From the NCBI GenBank assembly GCA_027307325.1, contig DAHUXE010000063.1:1-50121 (forward strand): DNA of 50,121 nucleotides, written 5' to 3'. Below, in pieces: positions 9,599 to 19,534 of the stretch. The translations under genes were made by a program, and so were the position numbers. The stretch comes from Gammaproteobacteria bacterium (GTDB lineage Bacteria > Pseudomonadota > Gammaproteobacteria > Steroidobacterales > Steroidobacteraceae). The notes under the pieces are model-generated. The model was not told the DNA's origin. It saw only the letters and a list, made by a program, of their open reading frames with translations, and did not search any database. Numbering within the stretch: the first letter of the stretch is position 1; every line of letters begins with the position of its first letter.

Positions 9599-10607
9599 GC
9601 GCCGCTCCTCCGTTGCCCGCGCGCCGCCGCCCGTGCGGGCCGAGCGGACGCGCCGCGCGGCTCAGCATACTCCTGGCGATGCTCGACACACTCATGCCGG
9701 TCACGTCGTCGAGACGGTAGGCCGCACCCTCGAGGATCGCCGCCGCGGCGCGCAGGCCGCTGCGGATCGCCGGCCCGATCCCCTCGCCGAGATCCCGGCT
9801 CGCGAGCCCGGCCGCATCGCCGGTGATGAAGGCGTTGTCGCGCCGCACGACGTCGACGCGTCCGCGCAGAAAGTAGCTGTAGCCGGCCGGATCGTAGCGC
9901 GCACCGCGCGTCAGCCCGCCGTCGAGCTTCGCGGCGAACTGCGCCCAGTGCGCCTTGATGTCCTGACCGGCGCTCTTGATGCGCTCGGCAAAGCCGCCGA
10001 CGCCGACGTTGAGCCAGCCGCTCTCCTTGGGCACGTACCACGAGTATCCCGGCAACCCCTGCTCGCAGAACCACAGGTGACAGTCGCGGTCCTGCCAGTC
10101 GTACTCGATCTCGTGCTCGAGCGTCACGATCTGCAGCTCGTGCGCGCGTGGGTTCAGCTCGCGGAACAGGTTCCGGTACACCGGGCAGCGCGTGCCGCCG
10201 GCGCCGATGAGGTAGCGGCAGCGGTAAGCGCCGTCGATCACGTAACCGGCGCCGTCCGCGACGATCTCGCGCACGTTGTGCTGCTCGACCGGGGCGCCCG
10301 CGCGCTCGAGCAGCCACGCGTCCCACTCGAAGCGACGGATCGAATGCTGGACGCACGGCACCGGCACGCTGAGGCGCCCGTAGTGCACCCGCAGGCGCGG
10401 AAAGGTGAGGAGGCGATGCGGATAGTCGTCGAGGTCCATCTCGAGCTCGCGCACCACCTCGGGGGTGATCCAGCCCGCGCATAGCTTGAGGCGCGGGAAG
10501 CGCTCGCGGTCGAGCACCAGCACGTCGGCGCCCGCGCGCTTCAGCCGCCAGGCCGCGCTCGAGCCCGCGGGCCCGCCGCCGACGATGATGACCTCGCAGG
10601 AGCGCAT
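9573..10607 (-). CDS. Geranylgeranyl reductase-type NAD(P)/FAD-dependent oxidoreductase
   Basis: VIIVGGGPAGSSAAWRLKRAGADVLVLDRERFPRLKLCAGWITP and FITGDAAGLASRDLGEGIGPAIRSG. Confidence 0.88.
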   Translation of the reverse strand: MRSCEVIIVGGGPAGSSAAWRLKRAGADVLVLDRERFPRLKLCAGWITPEVVRELEMDLDDYPHRLLTFPRLRVHYGRLSVPVPCVQHSIRRFEWDAWLLERAGAPVEQHNVREIVADGAGYVIDGAYRCRYLIGAGGTRCPVYRNLFRELNPRAHELQIVTLEHEIEYDWQDRDCHLWFCEQGLPGYSWYVPKESGWLNVGVGGFAERIKSAGQDIKAHWAQFAAKLDGGLTRGARYDPAGYSYFLRGRVDVVRRDNAFITGDAAGLASRDLGEGIGPAIRSGLRAAAAILEGAAYRLDDVTGMSVSSIARSMLSRAARPLGPHGRRRAGNGGAAHGLRHGNQ

Positions 10608-10614
10608 GGGCCGG

Positions 10615-11901
10615 TCAGGTGTACAAGTGCGCGCGCGTCCAGGGAAGGTCGTTGTTGTCGGCGGTCGCGAACACCACCTGAAACAGCTGCAGCGTGCCGG
10701 TGGAGAACCCCGCGATCGAGCCCGCGAGATACAGCCGCCACATGCGCACGAACTTCTCGTCGAACATCGCCCGCACCCGCTCGGCCGCCGACTCGTACAG
10801 GGCCAGCCAGTGACGCAGCGTCTGCGCGTAGTGCAGGCGCAGGTTCTCGACGTCCAGCACCGACAGGTCCGAGGGCTCGAAGATCTGCGCCATCTCGCTC
10901 AGGGCCGGCGGGTGGGCGCCGGGGAAGATGCGCTTCTCGATCCAGGGCTGCAGCCGTGCCGGCTGGTTGCGGCCGATCGAATGAATGAGGCCGCGCCCGT
11001 TGCTCCCGAGGCAGCGCCGCGCGAGCGAGCCGAGGGTCGGGTAGTTCTTCACGCCGACGTGCTCGAGCATGCCGACCGAGATGAACGCGTCGTAGTGTCC
11101 GGAGATGTTGCGGTAGTCGTCCTCGACGTATTCGACCTGGCCGGCGAGCCCTTCGCGCGCGGCCCGCGCGCGCGCATAGGCCACCTGCTCGTGCGAGATG
11201 TTGAAGGCGCGCACGCGCACGCCGTAGTGGCGCGCCATGTGCAGCGCCAGCGTCCCCCAGCCGCAGCCCGCCTCGACCACGCTCTCGCCGCTCCTCAGTC
11301 GCACCTTGCGGCACACGTGGTGCATCTTGGCGGTCTGCGCCTCATCGAGCGTGGCCGCGGGCGTGGGGTAGTAGGCGCAGGTATAGGCCATGGTGCTGCC
11401 GAGCCACAGCGCGTAGAAATCGTTGCCGATATCGTAGTGGCGATGGATGTTGTCGCGCGAGCCGGCGAGCGTGTTGACGTGCGGCCGGTGCGCCAGGTCC
11501 GCAGCGCGCCGCAGCCACGAGGGTTTGTCGGCGGCGGCACTCGCCCGGTACACGACCTCGAGCAGCTCCACCAGATCGCCCTCGACCGTGACGCTGCCGT
11601 CGCTGTAGGCATCGCCGATGCGCACCCACGGGTCCGCCAGGATGGAGAGCAGCAGGGCGCGGCTCGCGAAGGTGACGCGCGCCACGGGCGCCGAGGCGGC
11701 GCGCACGCGCGCCCCGCCGCGTACCGCGAACTCCACCGGCGGGTCGCCGAGGAACGAGGAGACGCGCTTGAGCAGCCAGCGGTCGGTCTTGCGCACCTCG
11801 GCCGCCTCTGCGGCTTGCGTTTCCGCAGCGCCCGCCGTGACGGCGCGCGGGATCTCGGTGTGCTTGCGGCCGGAAATCAGGCTCTCGTCGGTGGCGCTCA
11901 C
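10615..11901 (-). CDS. Cyclopropane-fatty-acyl-phospholipid synthase family methyltransferase
   Basis: HYDIGNDFYALWLGSTMAYTCAYY, VVEAGCGWGTLALHMARHYGVRVRAFNIS; GTG start at 11901 preferred over upstream extension. Confidence 0.92.
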   Translation of the reverse strand: MSATDESLISGRKHTEIPRAVTAGAAETQAAEAAEVRKTDRWLLKRVSSFLGDPPVEFAVRGGARVRAASAPVARVTFASRALLLSILADPWVRIGDAYSDGSVTVEGDLVELLEVVYRASAAADKPSWLRRAADLAHRPHVNTLAGSRDNIHRHYDIGNDFYALWLGSTMAYTCAYYPTPAATLDEAQTAKMHHVCRKVRLRSGESVVEAGCGWGTLALHMARHYGVRVRAFNISHEQVAYARARAAREGLAGQVEYVEDDYRNISGHYDAFISVGMLEHVGVKNYPTLGSLARRCLGSNGRGLIHSIGRNQPARLQPWIEKRIFPGAHPPALSEMAQIFEPSDLSVLDVENLRLHYAQTLRHWLALYESAAERVRAMFDEKFVRMWRLYLAGSIAGFSTGTLQLFQVVFATADNNDLPWTRAHLYT

Positions 11902-12247
11902 GACTTTGTCTCCTTGTTCTGGAACGTTAAATTTAGCATGCCCTCCGCACCCCCGGAGCGGGGGCACGGAATATCAGCTTGGTCAGCGCTTTACGAGGAT
12001 ATCGTCAGGAAAATTCGCAAGGCAACTACCGCAGCCAGGCACGGCGGATGTGCCCGCCGCCACAGCGGCGGACGGCGCGCCGAAACCCGTGCGCCGAGCC
12101 TTGCCACGATGTGCTCGGCTGCTGAGGTGATCGGGACTAGTGCGTATCGAGCCCCGCTTTTGGCGCGCCGCCGCGAGCAGCGTGACAGAATGTCCGATGC
12201 CAGCTTACTGCTATAGACTCCGCGCCCTGCCGGCTTCCGGGAACGTC

Positions 12248-14296
12248 ATGACGCACATTGCTCCCTGGCTCCTCAGCGCGGCCGCCATGGTGACCGGGAC
12301 GCCCGCGGCCGGGACTGCTCCGAGCGCTCACGGCATCGATCTCGCGGGTCTCGACCGCGCGGACCTGCCCGGCGACGATTTCTTCCGCTACGCCAACGGC
12401 GCCTGGCTGAAGAGCACCGAGATCCCGGCCGACCGCAGCAGCTACGGTACCGGGGCGGTGCTCGCCGAGCTCAACACCCGGCGCACTGCCGCGCTGATCA
12501 AAGGCGCCGCCGCGCACGCTCCCGCCGGCTCCGACGCACGCAAGATCGGCGACTACTACGCGAGCTTCATGGACCAGTCGCGCATCGAGACGCTCGGGCT
12601 CGAGCCGCTGCGCGCCGCGCTCGCGCGCATCGCGAGAATCGCGGACCGCGGGGAGCTCGCGCAGGCGCTCGGGGCTCAGCTGCGCGCCGACGTGGACGTG
12701 CTCAACAACACCGACCTCCACACCCCGAACCTCTTCGGCCTGTGGGTCGCGCAGGATCTCGACGAGCCGACGTCCTACTCGCCGTTCCTGCTGCAGGGCG
12801 GACTCGGGATGCCGGATCGCGACTACTACCTGAGCGCCTCGGCCCCCATGGCGGCCATCCGCGAGAAATACCAGGCGCACATCGCCCGGGTGCTCGAGCT
12901 CGCCGGCGTGGACGAGGCGCGCACCAGGGCCGCACGGATCTTCGCCCTCGAAGAGCGCATCGCGCAGGCGCACCTGAGCCGCGCGGACTCTGAGGACGTG
13001 AAGAAGGGCAACAATCACTGGTCGAGCCGCGACTTCACCGAGCGGGCGCCGGGGCTCGACTGGCAGGCATTCTTCGCCGCCGCGGGTCTTGCGCAGCAGC
13101 CGCGCTTCGTCGTCTGGCAGCCGGGCGCCGTCACCGGGATCTCGGCGCTGGTCGCTTCCGAGCCGCTCGAGACCTGGATGGATTATCTGCGCTTCCATCT
13201 CCTCGAGTGGGCCTCGCCCTACCTGCCGCAGGCGTTCGTCGCGGAGAATTTCGAGTTCAACGGCCATGTGCTGTCCGGCACGCCGCAGCTGCGTGAGCGC
13301 TGGAAGCGCGCGGTCGACGCCACCAACGCCGCCCTCGGGGAGGCCGTCGGCAAGCTGTACGTCGAGCGCTATTTTCCGGCTGCGGAGAAGGCGCGCGCCG
13401 AGCAGATGGTGGGCAATCTGATCGCCGCCTTTGCGACGCGCATCGACCGCATCGATTGGATGGCGCCCGAGACCCGGCGCCAGGCGAAGGCCAAGCTCGC
13501 GACCCTGAGGGTCGGGCTCGGCTACCCGGACAGGTGGCGCGACTACTCCGGGCTCGAGGTAGTCCGCGGCGACGCCCTGGGCAACGCCCAACGCGCCGAG
13601 CTGTCCGACTACCGGCGTAACCTCGCCAAGCTCGGGTCGCCGGTCGATCGCTCCGAGTGGTGCATGACGCCGCAGACCGTCAACGCGGTCAACCTGCCGG
13701 CGATGAATGCCCTGAATTTCCCGGCCGCGATCCTGCAGCCGCCGTTCTTCGACCCGCGGCGCGATCCGGTGCTCGACTACGGCGCGATCGGCGCGGTGAT
13801 CGGGCACGAGATCAGCCACAGCTTCGACGACCAGGGCGCGCTCTTCGACGCCGACGGGCGGCTGCGCAACTGGTGGACGGCGGATGACTTCGCACACTTC
13901 GAGGCGGCAGGCAAGCGTCTCGCCGAGCAGTTCGACCGCTACCGGCCGTTTCCGGACGTTGCGGTCAACGGCCGCCAGACCCTGAGTGAGAACATCGCCG
14001 ACGTGGCGGGGCTCGCCGACTCGCTCGACGCGTGGCGCCTCCAGCTCGCCGGCAAGCCGGCGGCAGGCGCCGCCGGCTTCTGCGCCGAGCAGCTCTTCTT
14101 CCTCAGCTTCGCCCAATCCTGGCGGCAGAAGATCCGCGAGCCGGCGCTGCGCCAGCGCCTGGTCACCGACGGCCACGCGCCGGCCGAATACCGCGCCGAC
14201 ACGGTGCGCAATCTCGACGCCTGGTACGACGCCTTCGGCGTCAAGCCCGGCGGGAAGCTCTATCTCGCGCCGGCGGACCGGGTGCGGGTATGGTAG
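12248..14296 (+). CDS. M13 family metallopeptidase (neprilysin/PepO-like)
   Basis: [14 protein letters not shown] (HExxH), [32 protein letters not shown]. Confidence 0.95.
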   Translation: MTHIAPWLLSAAAMVTGTPAAGTAPSAHGIDLAGLDRADLPGDDFFRYANGAWLKSTEIPADRSSYGTGAVLAELNTRRTAALIKGAAAHAPAGSDARKIGDYYASFMDQSRIETLGLEPLRAALARIARIADRGELAQALGAQLRADVDVLNNTDLHTPNLFGLWVAQDLDEPTSYSPFLLQGGLGMPDRDYYLSASAPMAAIREKYQAHIARVLELAGVDEARTRAARIFALEERIAQAHLSRADSEDVKKGNNHWSSRDFTERAPGLDWQAFFAAAGLAQQPRFVVWQPGAVTGISALVASEPLETWMDYLRFHLLEWASPYLPQAFVAENFEFNGHVLSGTPQLRERWKRAVDATNAALGEAVGKLYVERYFPAAEKARAEQMVGNLIAAFATRIDRIDWMAPETRRQAKAKLATLRVGLGYPDRWRDYSGLEVVRGDALGNAQRAELSDYRRNLAKLGSPVDRSEWCMTPQTVNAVNLPAMNALNFPAAILQPPFFDPRRDPVLDYGAIGAVIGHEISHSFDDQGALFDADGRLRNWWTADDFAHFEAAGKRLAEQFDRYRPFPDVAVNGRQTLSENIADVAGLADSLDAWRLQLAGKPAAGAAGFCAEQLFFLSFAQSWRQKIREPALRQRLVTDGHAPAEYRADTVRNLDAWYDAFGVKPGGKLYLAPADRVRVW

Positions 14297-14318
14297 CGGC
14301 GAAGGAGCGGACACCCGC

Positions 14319-14978
14319 ATGAAGATCGAGCTCTCGGCGCTCGAGGCGCGCGTCATCGGCTGTCTCATCGAGAAGCAGATCACTACGCCCGACCAGTACC
14401 CGCTCTCGCTCAATGCCCTGGTCGCCGCGTGTAATCAAAAGAGCAATCGCGATCCGGTCATGGAGCTCGACGACGCGACGGTGCAGAACACCCTCGATCA
14501 GCTTGCCCGGCGGCATCTGGTGATCGAGAAGTCGGGCTTCGGCAGCCGCGTGATGAAATACCAGCATCGCTTCTGCAACACCGAGTTCGGTACCTTCAAG
14601 CTCACCGCGCACGAGCTCGCGATCGTGTGCGAGCTGCTGCTGCGCGGGCCGCAAACGCCGGGCGAGCTGCGCGCGCGCGCGAGCCGCATGACGCCGTTCT
14701 CCGACGTCGGCCAGGCGGAGGGCGTGCTCGAGGGGCTGCGCACACGCGAGGACGGGCCCTTCGTCGAACGGCTGCCGCGCGAGAGCGGCCGCCGCGATGC
14801 GCGCTATGCACAGCTCTTCAGCGGCCCGGTGGCGCTGCCGCCGCCGGCCGTGGAGCCCCCGGGCGCCGCGACGGCGCAGGCCGCGCCGAGTGACGCGCGG
14901 CTCGAGCGTCTCGAGGAGGAGCTGCGGCAGCTGCGCGCGGAGCTCGAGGAGCTGAAGAGGCGCGTGGCCCAGTCATAA
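14319..14978 (+). CDS. yceH: YceH family protein (UPF0502/DUF480)
   Basis: [45 protein letters not shown]-terminal coiled coil. Confidence 0.93.
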   Translation: MKIELSALEARVIGCLIEKQITTPDQYPLSLNALVAACNQKSNRDPVMELDDATVQNTLDQLARRHLVIEKSGFGSRVMKYQHRFCNTEFGTFKLTAHELAIVCELLLRGPQTPGELRARASRMTPFSDVGQAEGVLEGLRTREDGPFVERLPRESGRRDARYAQLFSGPVALPPPAVEPPGAATAQAAPSDARLERLEEELRQLRAELEELKRRVAQS

Positions 14979-14993
14979 GCCGCCTTCGGCGGC
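14979..14993 (+). terminator. Short GC hairpin directly after the yceH stop
   Basis: GCCGCC-TTC-GGCGGC. Confidence 0.4.
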
Positions 14994-15070
14994 GGGCCCG
15001 GCTAAAGGGTTTCACTACGGGCGCTACCCAATCACTGGAATTCCCGTCCGCATACTTTGACGGAGCCCGA

Positions 15071-17146
15071 TCAGTCCGGAAACTTCAATTCCCGCAAGAC
15101 CGCCTGAAAGCGCGGCTCGTTGCGCAAGGGGTCCATCATCGGATCGGTCTTCAGGAAGGACAGCCCCGCGTCGCGCACGCGCACCGCCTTTTCAAGCAAC
15201 TCGAGCGCCTTGGTGCGATCGCCCCACTGCGCGTAGACCATTGCGTACGCGTAAGCGTAGTCCTCGCCTAGGGCCGCCTTGAATTTTGTCAACGCTGCCT
15301 CGGCATCCGAATGCCGCCCGAGCTTGTCGTAAACGATCGGCAAACACTGCTGGCTTGCCCAGTAGTCCGGGTGGGTCTCGCAGGACGCGCGGGCGCTTTG
15401 CAGGTCACCGAGCGCATAGAGGGCGAGGCCACGCCCCCCGTAAGAGAACTTGTAGTCGGGTGCAAGCCGGATGGCTTCCGTGAAGGCCGCGACCGCTTGC
15501 TCGTAGCGACGCGCAAGGTAGAGTGCATCGCCGAGCACGATCTGGCTTCTGTAATCGAGCGGGTCCAGCACGGCTGCGTATCGGAGTGCGGTAAGACTCT
15601 CTGCGGCCTTGCCCATCATCGCGGCAAAATGACCGCTCATCTGCAACACTCGCGCCGTGCCCGGCGCAAGTGCCCGGGCGCGCTCGTATTCTTGACTCGC
15701 TCTCTTGAGGTCAAGGCGACCTTCGAACACGTATGCGAGTGCTGAGTGCGCTTGGGAGAGCTCGGGCGCAAGCGCAATCGCCTGGCGGGCATCTGCCTCG
15801 GCTCTTTCCAGGCCTGCGCGAGCCGCAGCTCCGGTGGTCAACTCTTGTGTGTATTGGCTCAGGGCTTCGGCTCGGCCCGCGTAGGCGAGCGCGAAGTTCG
15901 GGTCCAGGCGAATCGCCTCCGTGTACGCTGAAATCGCCGTGGGAATCCCCGTAGCGTCCCGTCTGGAAATGTACGCCTTTGAAGCGCGTAAGTAAGTATC
16001 AAATGCGGCCGGGTTGTTGGTGCCGCCGAGCTCGATTCTGGCGGCTTCACTCCCGAGCAGCGTGATCTTGAGTGCACTCGCCACGGCGCTGGCGATCTCG
16101 GTCTGGAGCTTGAGCACATCGCTGATATCTCGGTCGTAGGTTTGCGACCACAGGTGGAAGCCGGTAACCGCGCTGTTCAGCTGCGCGGTGATGCGCATCC
16201 GATGGCCCGACCGCCGTACGCTTCCTTCTAGCACCGTAGCGACGTTCAGCTTATGGGCGACGTCCGCGATATCCGGATGCTCCCTGAATGAGAACGACGA
16301 CGTCCGGGCCGCGACCTGCAGTCCGTCGATGTGCGCAAGGGAATTGAGCAATTCTTCCGTGAGTCCGTCGGAGAAATACTCCTGCTCCCTGTCTCCGCTG
16401 ATATTCACGAACGGCAGTACGGCAATGGAGTGCGGCGGCGGGGAGAAGACAGTCGCAGCAGTGGGCGCGCCGCTCGCAGGGAGCGTCGACTGCAGAGGCG
16501 CTTCCACACGGACACTGGTGAGGCCCGGTCCCGAGCGTGCGCGCCAGAGCGCATAGACGCCTGTGAGCAGCGTCGCCGCGGCGAGCGCAGCGATCAGGGC
16601 CAGGGTTGACAACCGCGGACGCTGAACCGCAGCAGTCGCACTGGCTGTGGATGAAGTCGCCCCGTCCCGGACGGGCGGTTCGTGCCCGCTCGCTATCGGC
16701 TTGGGCGCAACGAGAGCGGCTTCCGGCGGCGCCGTCGGCTCAGTGCGCGAAGGGGGCGCGGGTGCTGGCGACACCTCAGCGGCGGACGCTGGCACGGCAG
16801 CCGACGCGGCTGAGGCAGCTTCAGGGTCGGGGTCGAGCGCTCCGATGAAGCGGTAGCCGCGTCTCGGGAGCGTCTCGATATAGCGTGGCGTCTCGGACGT
16901 GTCCCCGAGGGCGCTGCGCAGCTTGCGGATCACGGTATTGAGGCCGGTGTCGAAGTCGACCACGCCCCGGGGCCAGAGGAGCCCGATCAGCTGCTCGCGC
17001 GTCACGACGCTGCCGGGGTGAGCGATCAGCTCCCGCAGCACCTGCACCGGCTGCTCTTGCAGACGGATTCGGGTGCCGCCGCGCTCGAGATCCCCCGACT
17101 CCGGGTCGAGAACCCACCCATCGAAGCGGAGTTTCCTGCTGCTCAC
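15071..17146 (-). CDS. CadC/OmpR-type winged-helix transcriptional regulator with TM segment, TolB-like domain and TPR repeats
   Basis: N-terminal trans_reg_C (VLRELIAHPGSVVTREQLIGLLWPRGVVDFDTGLNTVIRKLRSALGD), TM LALIAALAAATLLTGVYAL, VLPFVNISGDREQEYFSDGLTEELLNSLA, C-terminal TPRs; GTG start. Confidence 0.9.
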   Translation of the reverse strand: MSSRKLRFDGWVLDPESGDLERGGTRIRLQEQPVQVLRELIAHPGSVVTREQLIGLLWPRGVVDFDTGLNTVIRKLRSALGDTSETPRYIETLPRRGYRFIGALDPDPEAASAASAAVPASAAEVSPAPAPPSRTEPTAPPEAALVAPKPIASGHEPPVRDGATSSTASATAAVQRPRLSTLALIAALAAATLLTGVYALWRARSGPGLTSVRVEAPLQSTLPASGAPTAATVFSPPPHSIAVLPFVNISGDREQEYFSDGLTEELLNSLAHIDGLQVAARTSSFSFREHPDIADVAHKLNVATVLEGSVRRSGHRMRITAQLNSAVTGFHLWSQTYDRDISDVLKLQTEIASAVASALKITLLGSEAARIELGGTNNPAAFDTYLRASKAYISRRDATGIPTAISAYTEAIRLDPNFALAYAGRAEALSQYTQELTTGAAARAGLERAEADARQAIALAPELSQAHSALAYVFEGRLDLKRASQEYERARALAPGTARVLQMSGHFAAMMGKAAESLTALRYAAVLDPLDYRSQIVLGDALYLARRYEQAVAAFTEAIRLAPDYKFSYGGRGLALYALGDLQSARASCETHPDYWASQQCLPIVYDKLGRHSDAEAALTKFKAALGEDYAYAYAMVYAQWGDRTKALELLEKAVRVRDAGLSFLKTDPMMDPLRNEPRFQAVLRELKFPD

Positions 17147-17150
17147 GCCA

Positions 17151-17196
17151 GATCAGCACCAGATCAGAGTTAATTCAGCAATAGGTCAGCGATCAG
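17151..17196. promoter_or_regulatory. Array of 11-bp direct repeats (xxTCAGnnnnn) between divergent regulator and urcA-like gene
   Basis: GATCAGCACCA / GATCAGAGTTA / ATTCAGCAATA / GGTCAGCGATC spaced exactly 11 bp, followed by GATCAG at 17191. Confidence 0.5.
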
Positions 17197-17280
17197 CCAT
17201 GGAGTGGGGGCGGCCCCCCGGCGATTCTGCACCCCGCACAGAACTCGGAACCGAAACCCGATACACACCAGGAGACCGCC

Positions 17281-17628
17281 ATGAATCGCTTCACGACCAC
17301 GATGATGATCTCTGCGCTGGCATTCGGCTATCAGTTGGCCAACGCCGCTCCTTCCCAGGATGCGCCTTCCGTCATTGTCCACTTCGCTGATCTTGATCTT
17401 GCGCACGCCGACGGCGTCGCGGTGCTCTACCGGCGCCTGAAAGGTGCCGCGGAGTCGGTCTGCGCTGCCCAGGACCGTCGCGATCTCGGCAGCCAGATGC
17501 GCTTCAGAACGTGCTGGCAAAGCGCCCTCGGCGCGGCGGTGACCAAGGTCGACCGGCCCGCGTTGGCCGCATACTACCGAGCGGAGCTCAAAGGCCGCAA
17601 TGCAACAATTCAGATCGCTCAGAAGTAG
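17281..17628 (+). CDS. UrcA family secreted protein
   Basis: Signal peptide, FADLDLAHADGVAVLYRRLKGAAESVCAAQDRRDL...CWQSALGAAVTKVDRPALAAYY; SD AGGAGA. Confidence 0.85.
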   Translation: MNRFTTTMMISALAFGYQLANAAPSQDAPSVIVHFADLDLAHADGVAVLYRRLKGAAESVCAAQDRRDLGSQMRFRTCWQSALGAAVTKVDRPALAAYYRAELKGRNATIQIAQK

Positions 17629-17649
17629 ATTGAGTGCTCTCCTTTATGC

Positions 17650-17676
17650 CAGGGCGGCTGCCCCCGAGCCGCCCTG
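17650..17676. terminator. Strong hairpin between convergent urcA-like and yceI-like genes
   Basis: CAGGGCGGCT-GCCCCCG-AGCCGCCCTG, perfect 10-bp stem. Confidence 0.65.
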
Positions 17677-17724
17677 CTTCGTTGGCCCAGTTGGGTGTCA
17701 CAGCGATGGCATTACCTGTTACGC

Positions 17725-18399
17725 TCAATGCGTCTGAGCGGCCGGCGTTGCCAGCGGCGGTCCAGTGAACTCCGCTTCGATCGAGAAATCGATCAAGTCA
17801 CCAACGCCCAGCGTCGTACCTGGAGCAGGCACTCCATAGACGATGCCAAAATCTGAGCGCTTGAGCGAACCGTGCACGGAAAAGCCTACGCGCGCCTGCG
17901 GATCCATGTTGGGCATGCCGGCATAGCCACCGTTATAGGTCGCCATGAGCACCATCGGCCGCATGACGCCATGGAGCGTGAGAGTGCCGGATATCTCCAT
18001 CGACTTCGCTCCTGTCACCCGGATCTCTTCAGACTTGAAGACGATCTGTGGAAACTTCGCGGTGTCGAGCATCTGCGGTCCCTTCATGATGTCGAGACAC
18101 ATCTGCGGCGCGGCGTCCATCTCGAATGACGAAGCGTCGATGGCCGTCACCACCTTGGAGGCGGATAGATTGCGAGGGTCGAACGTCAAGTCGGCATCGA
18201 AACGGCTGAAGCGCGTCGTATAGGTGGAGAAACCCATGTGACTGGCGCGCAGAACCAGGCTGGCGTGGGACTTGTCGAGTTTGTACGCCCCGGCCGGGGG
18301 TGCTGCCATCGGCGCCATCGCAGGCGGCCCAGCCGATTCGGCCACCTGCGACAAGCCGGCATGCAGACCCAAGGTTGCAGCAACCAGAGCTACGGTCAT
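17725..18399 (-). CDS. YceI family protein with signal peptide
   Basis: YKLDKSHASLVLRASHMGFSTYTTRFSRFDADLTFDP ... KVVTAIDASSFEMDA; start at MTVALVAATLGLHAG. Confidence 0.92.
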   Translation of the reverse strand: MTVALVAATLGLHAGLSQVAESAGPPAMAPMAAPPAGAYKLDKSHASLVLRASHMGFSTYTTRFSRFDADLTFDPRNLSASKVVTAIDASSFEMDAAPQMCLDIMKGPQMLDTAKFPQIVFKSEEIRVTGAKSMEISGTLTLHGVMRPMVLMATYNGGYAGMPNMDPQARVGFSVHGSLKRSDFGIVYGVPAPGTTLGVGDLIDFSIEAEFTGPPLATPAAQTH

Positions 18400-18495
18400 T
18401 TTCACGAGGGGGCTCCTTGAGGTGCAGGGATGACTATTGGAACGACGAACCGGGATCTCGGAAATCGACATCGTCCCGCCGCGTGTTCGTCTAGA

Positions 18496-18627
18496 GGTCG
18501 ATAGCTCGCCCTCGCAGTCCTGGAAGCAAAGGTCAACGCCCAAGGCGTCCGCGTACTCGCGGAATAGCCCGCGAACCTCGGCGAGGTCCCGGGGAACTTC
18601 GGCATACCGTATAGTCAATCGGTGCAC
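18496..18627 (-). pseudogene. Truncated N-terminal fragment of a GNAT-type acetyltransferase
   Basis: HRLTIRYAEVPRDLAEVRGLFREYADALGVDLCFQDCEGEL resembles GNAT N-termini (DLxxVRxLFREYAxxLGVDLCFQ); similarity stops and the frame continues into the yceI leader. Confidence 0.55.
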
Positions 18628-18645
18628 CGCGCTTTCAACGACCGC

Positions 18646-19431
18646 TCAGGCGGCGCGCAGCGGCGCGAAGTACACCAGCGTGCTGTAGGGCATGGTGATG
18701 CGGCCGTCGCGCTCGTGACGGGCAAACACCTCGCGCAGCATCCCGATCATGGGCTCGTAGTCGGCGGATCCCGGCTCGGGCGCGTAGGAGGAGGACATCA
18801 GCCGTCCCCTGAGTCCCTCGAAATCGAGTATCTGCTGATTGGCGAAGGCTCTGACCTCCATCGCCGCGCCGAGGAACCCGCGCATCGCGCCGACGTCGGC
18901 GCGGCTGGCGGTGATGCGCGTGTACTCGGGCGCGTGGCGTTTGAGGAGCGCTTCGTAATCGGCGAGGAACGGCGTCGCCTCGGGCGGCCGCTCGTTCCAG
19001 AGGAGCGCGGCCCACGCCCCGGGGCGCAGTACCCGCAGCGCCTCGAGCCGCGCCCGCTGCGGGTCGAACCAGTGAAAAGCCTGCCCCGCGACCAGGAGGT
19101 CGACGCTGCCGGATGCGAGCGTGGTGGCCTCGGCGCTGCCCGCGATGCTGCGAAAGCGCGGCTCCTGGCTGAGCTGCGCTTCCGCCGCCGCGCGCATGTG
19201 CTCGTTCGGCTCGACCGCGAACACCTGCGCACCGCGCTCGAGGAGCAGCTCCGTCAGAATGCCGGTCCCGGAACCGAGATCGGCGACCACCGCGCCGGGG
19301 GCGAGTCCGCAGCGTTCCCTCAGCAGCTCGAGTGCCGGCGGCGGATAGCTCGGGCGGTAGCGCGCGTAGTCGTCCACCCGGGAGCTGAAGCGATCGGTCG
19401 GTTGCATGCTGTACTGGCGGCGTCGCGACAC
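18646..19431 (-). CDS. Class I SAM-dependent methyltransferase
   Basis: VVADLGSGTGILTELLLERGAQVFAVEPNEHMR; VDLLVAGQAFHWFDP. Confidence 0.92.
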   Translation of the reverse strand: MSRRRQYSMQPTDRFSSRVDDYARYRPSYPPPALELLRERCGLAPGAVVADLGSGTGILTELLLERGAQVFAVEPNEHMRAAAEAQLSQEPRFRSIAGSAEATTLASGSVDLLVAGQAFHWFDPQRARLEALRVLRPGAWAALLWNERPPEATPFLADYEALLKRHAPEYTRITASRADVGAMRGFLGAAMEVRAFANQQILDFEGLRGRLMSSSYAPEPGSADYEPMIGMLREVFARHERDGRITMPYSTLVYFAPLRAA

Positions 19432-19493
19432 AGTGTGTGCTCAGGTCGCGCGGCGCGCCTCTCCATAAAGATATGGGGACACGGTGACTTAGA

Positions 19494-19515
19494 GGCGTGA
19501 CAATGGCGTCACGCC
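19494..19515 (+). promoter_or_regulatory. Inverted repeat 20 nt upstream of the PLP trans-sulfuration gene
   Basis: GGCGTGAC-AATGGC-GTCACGCC, perfect 8-bp arms. Confidence 0.4.
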
Positions 19516-19534
19516 CTGGTCTGGAGTATGAGCG

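Noticed and set aside
12137-14413. 758-aa minus-strand ORF
   Set aside because: Shadow of the M13 peptidase, which has HExxH and other family motifs on the plus strand.
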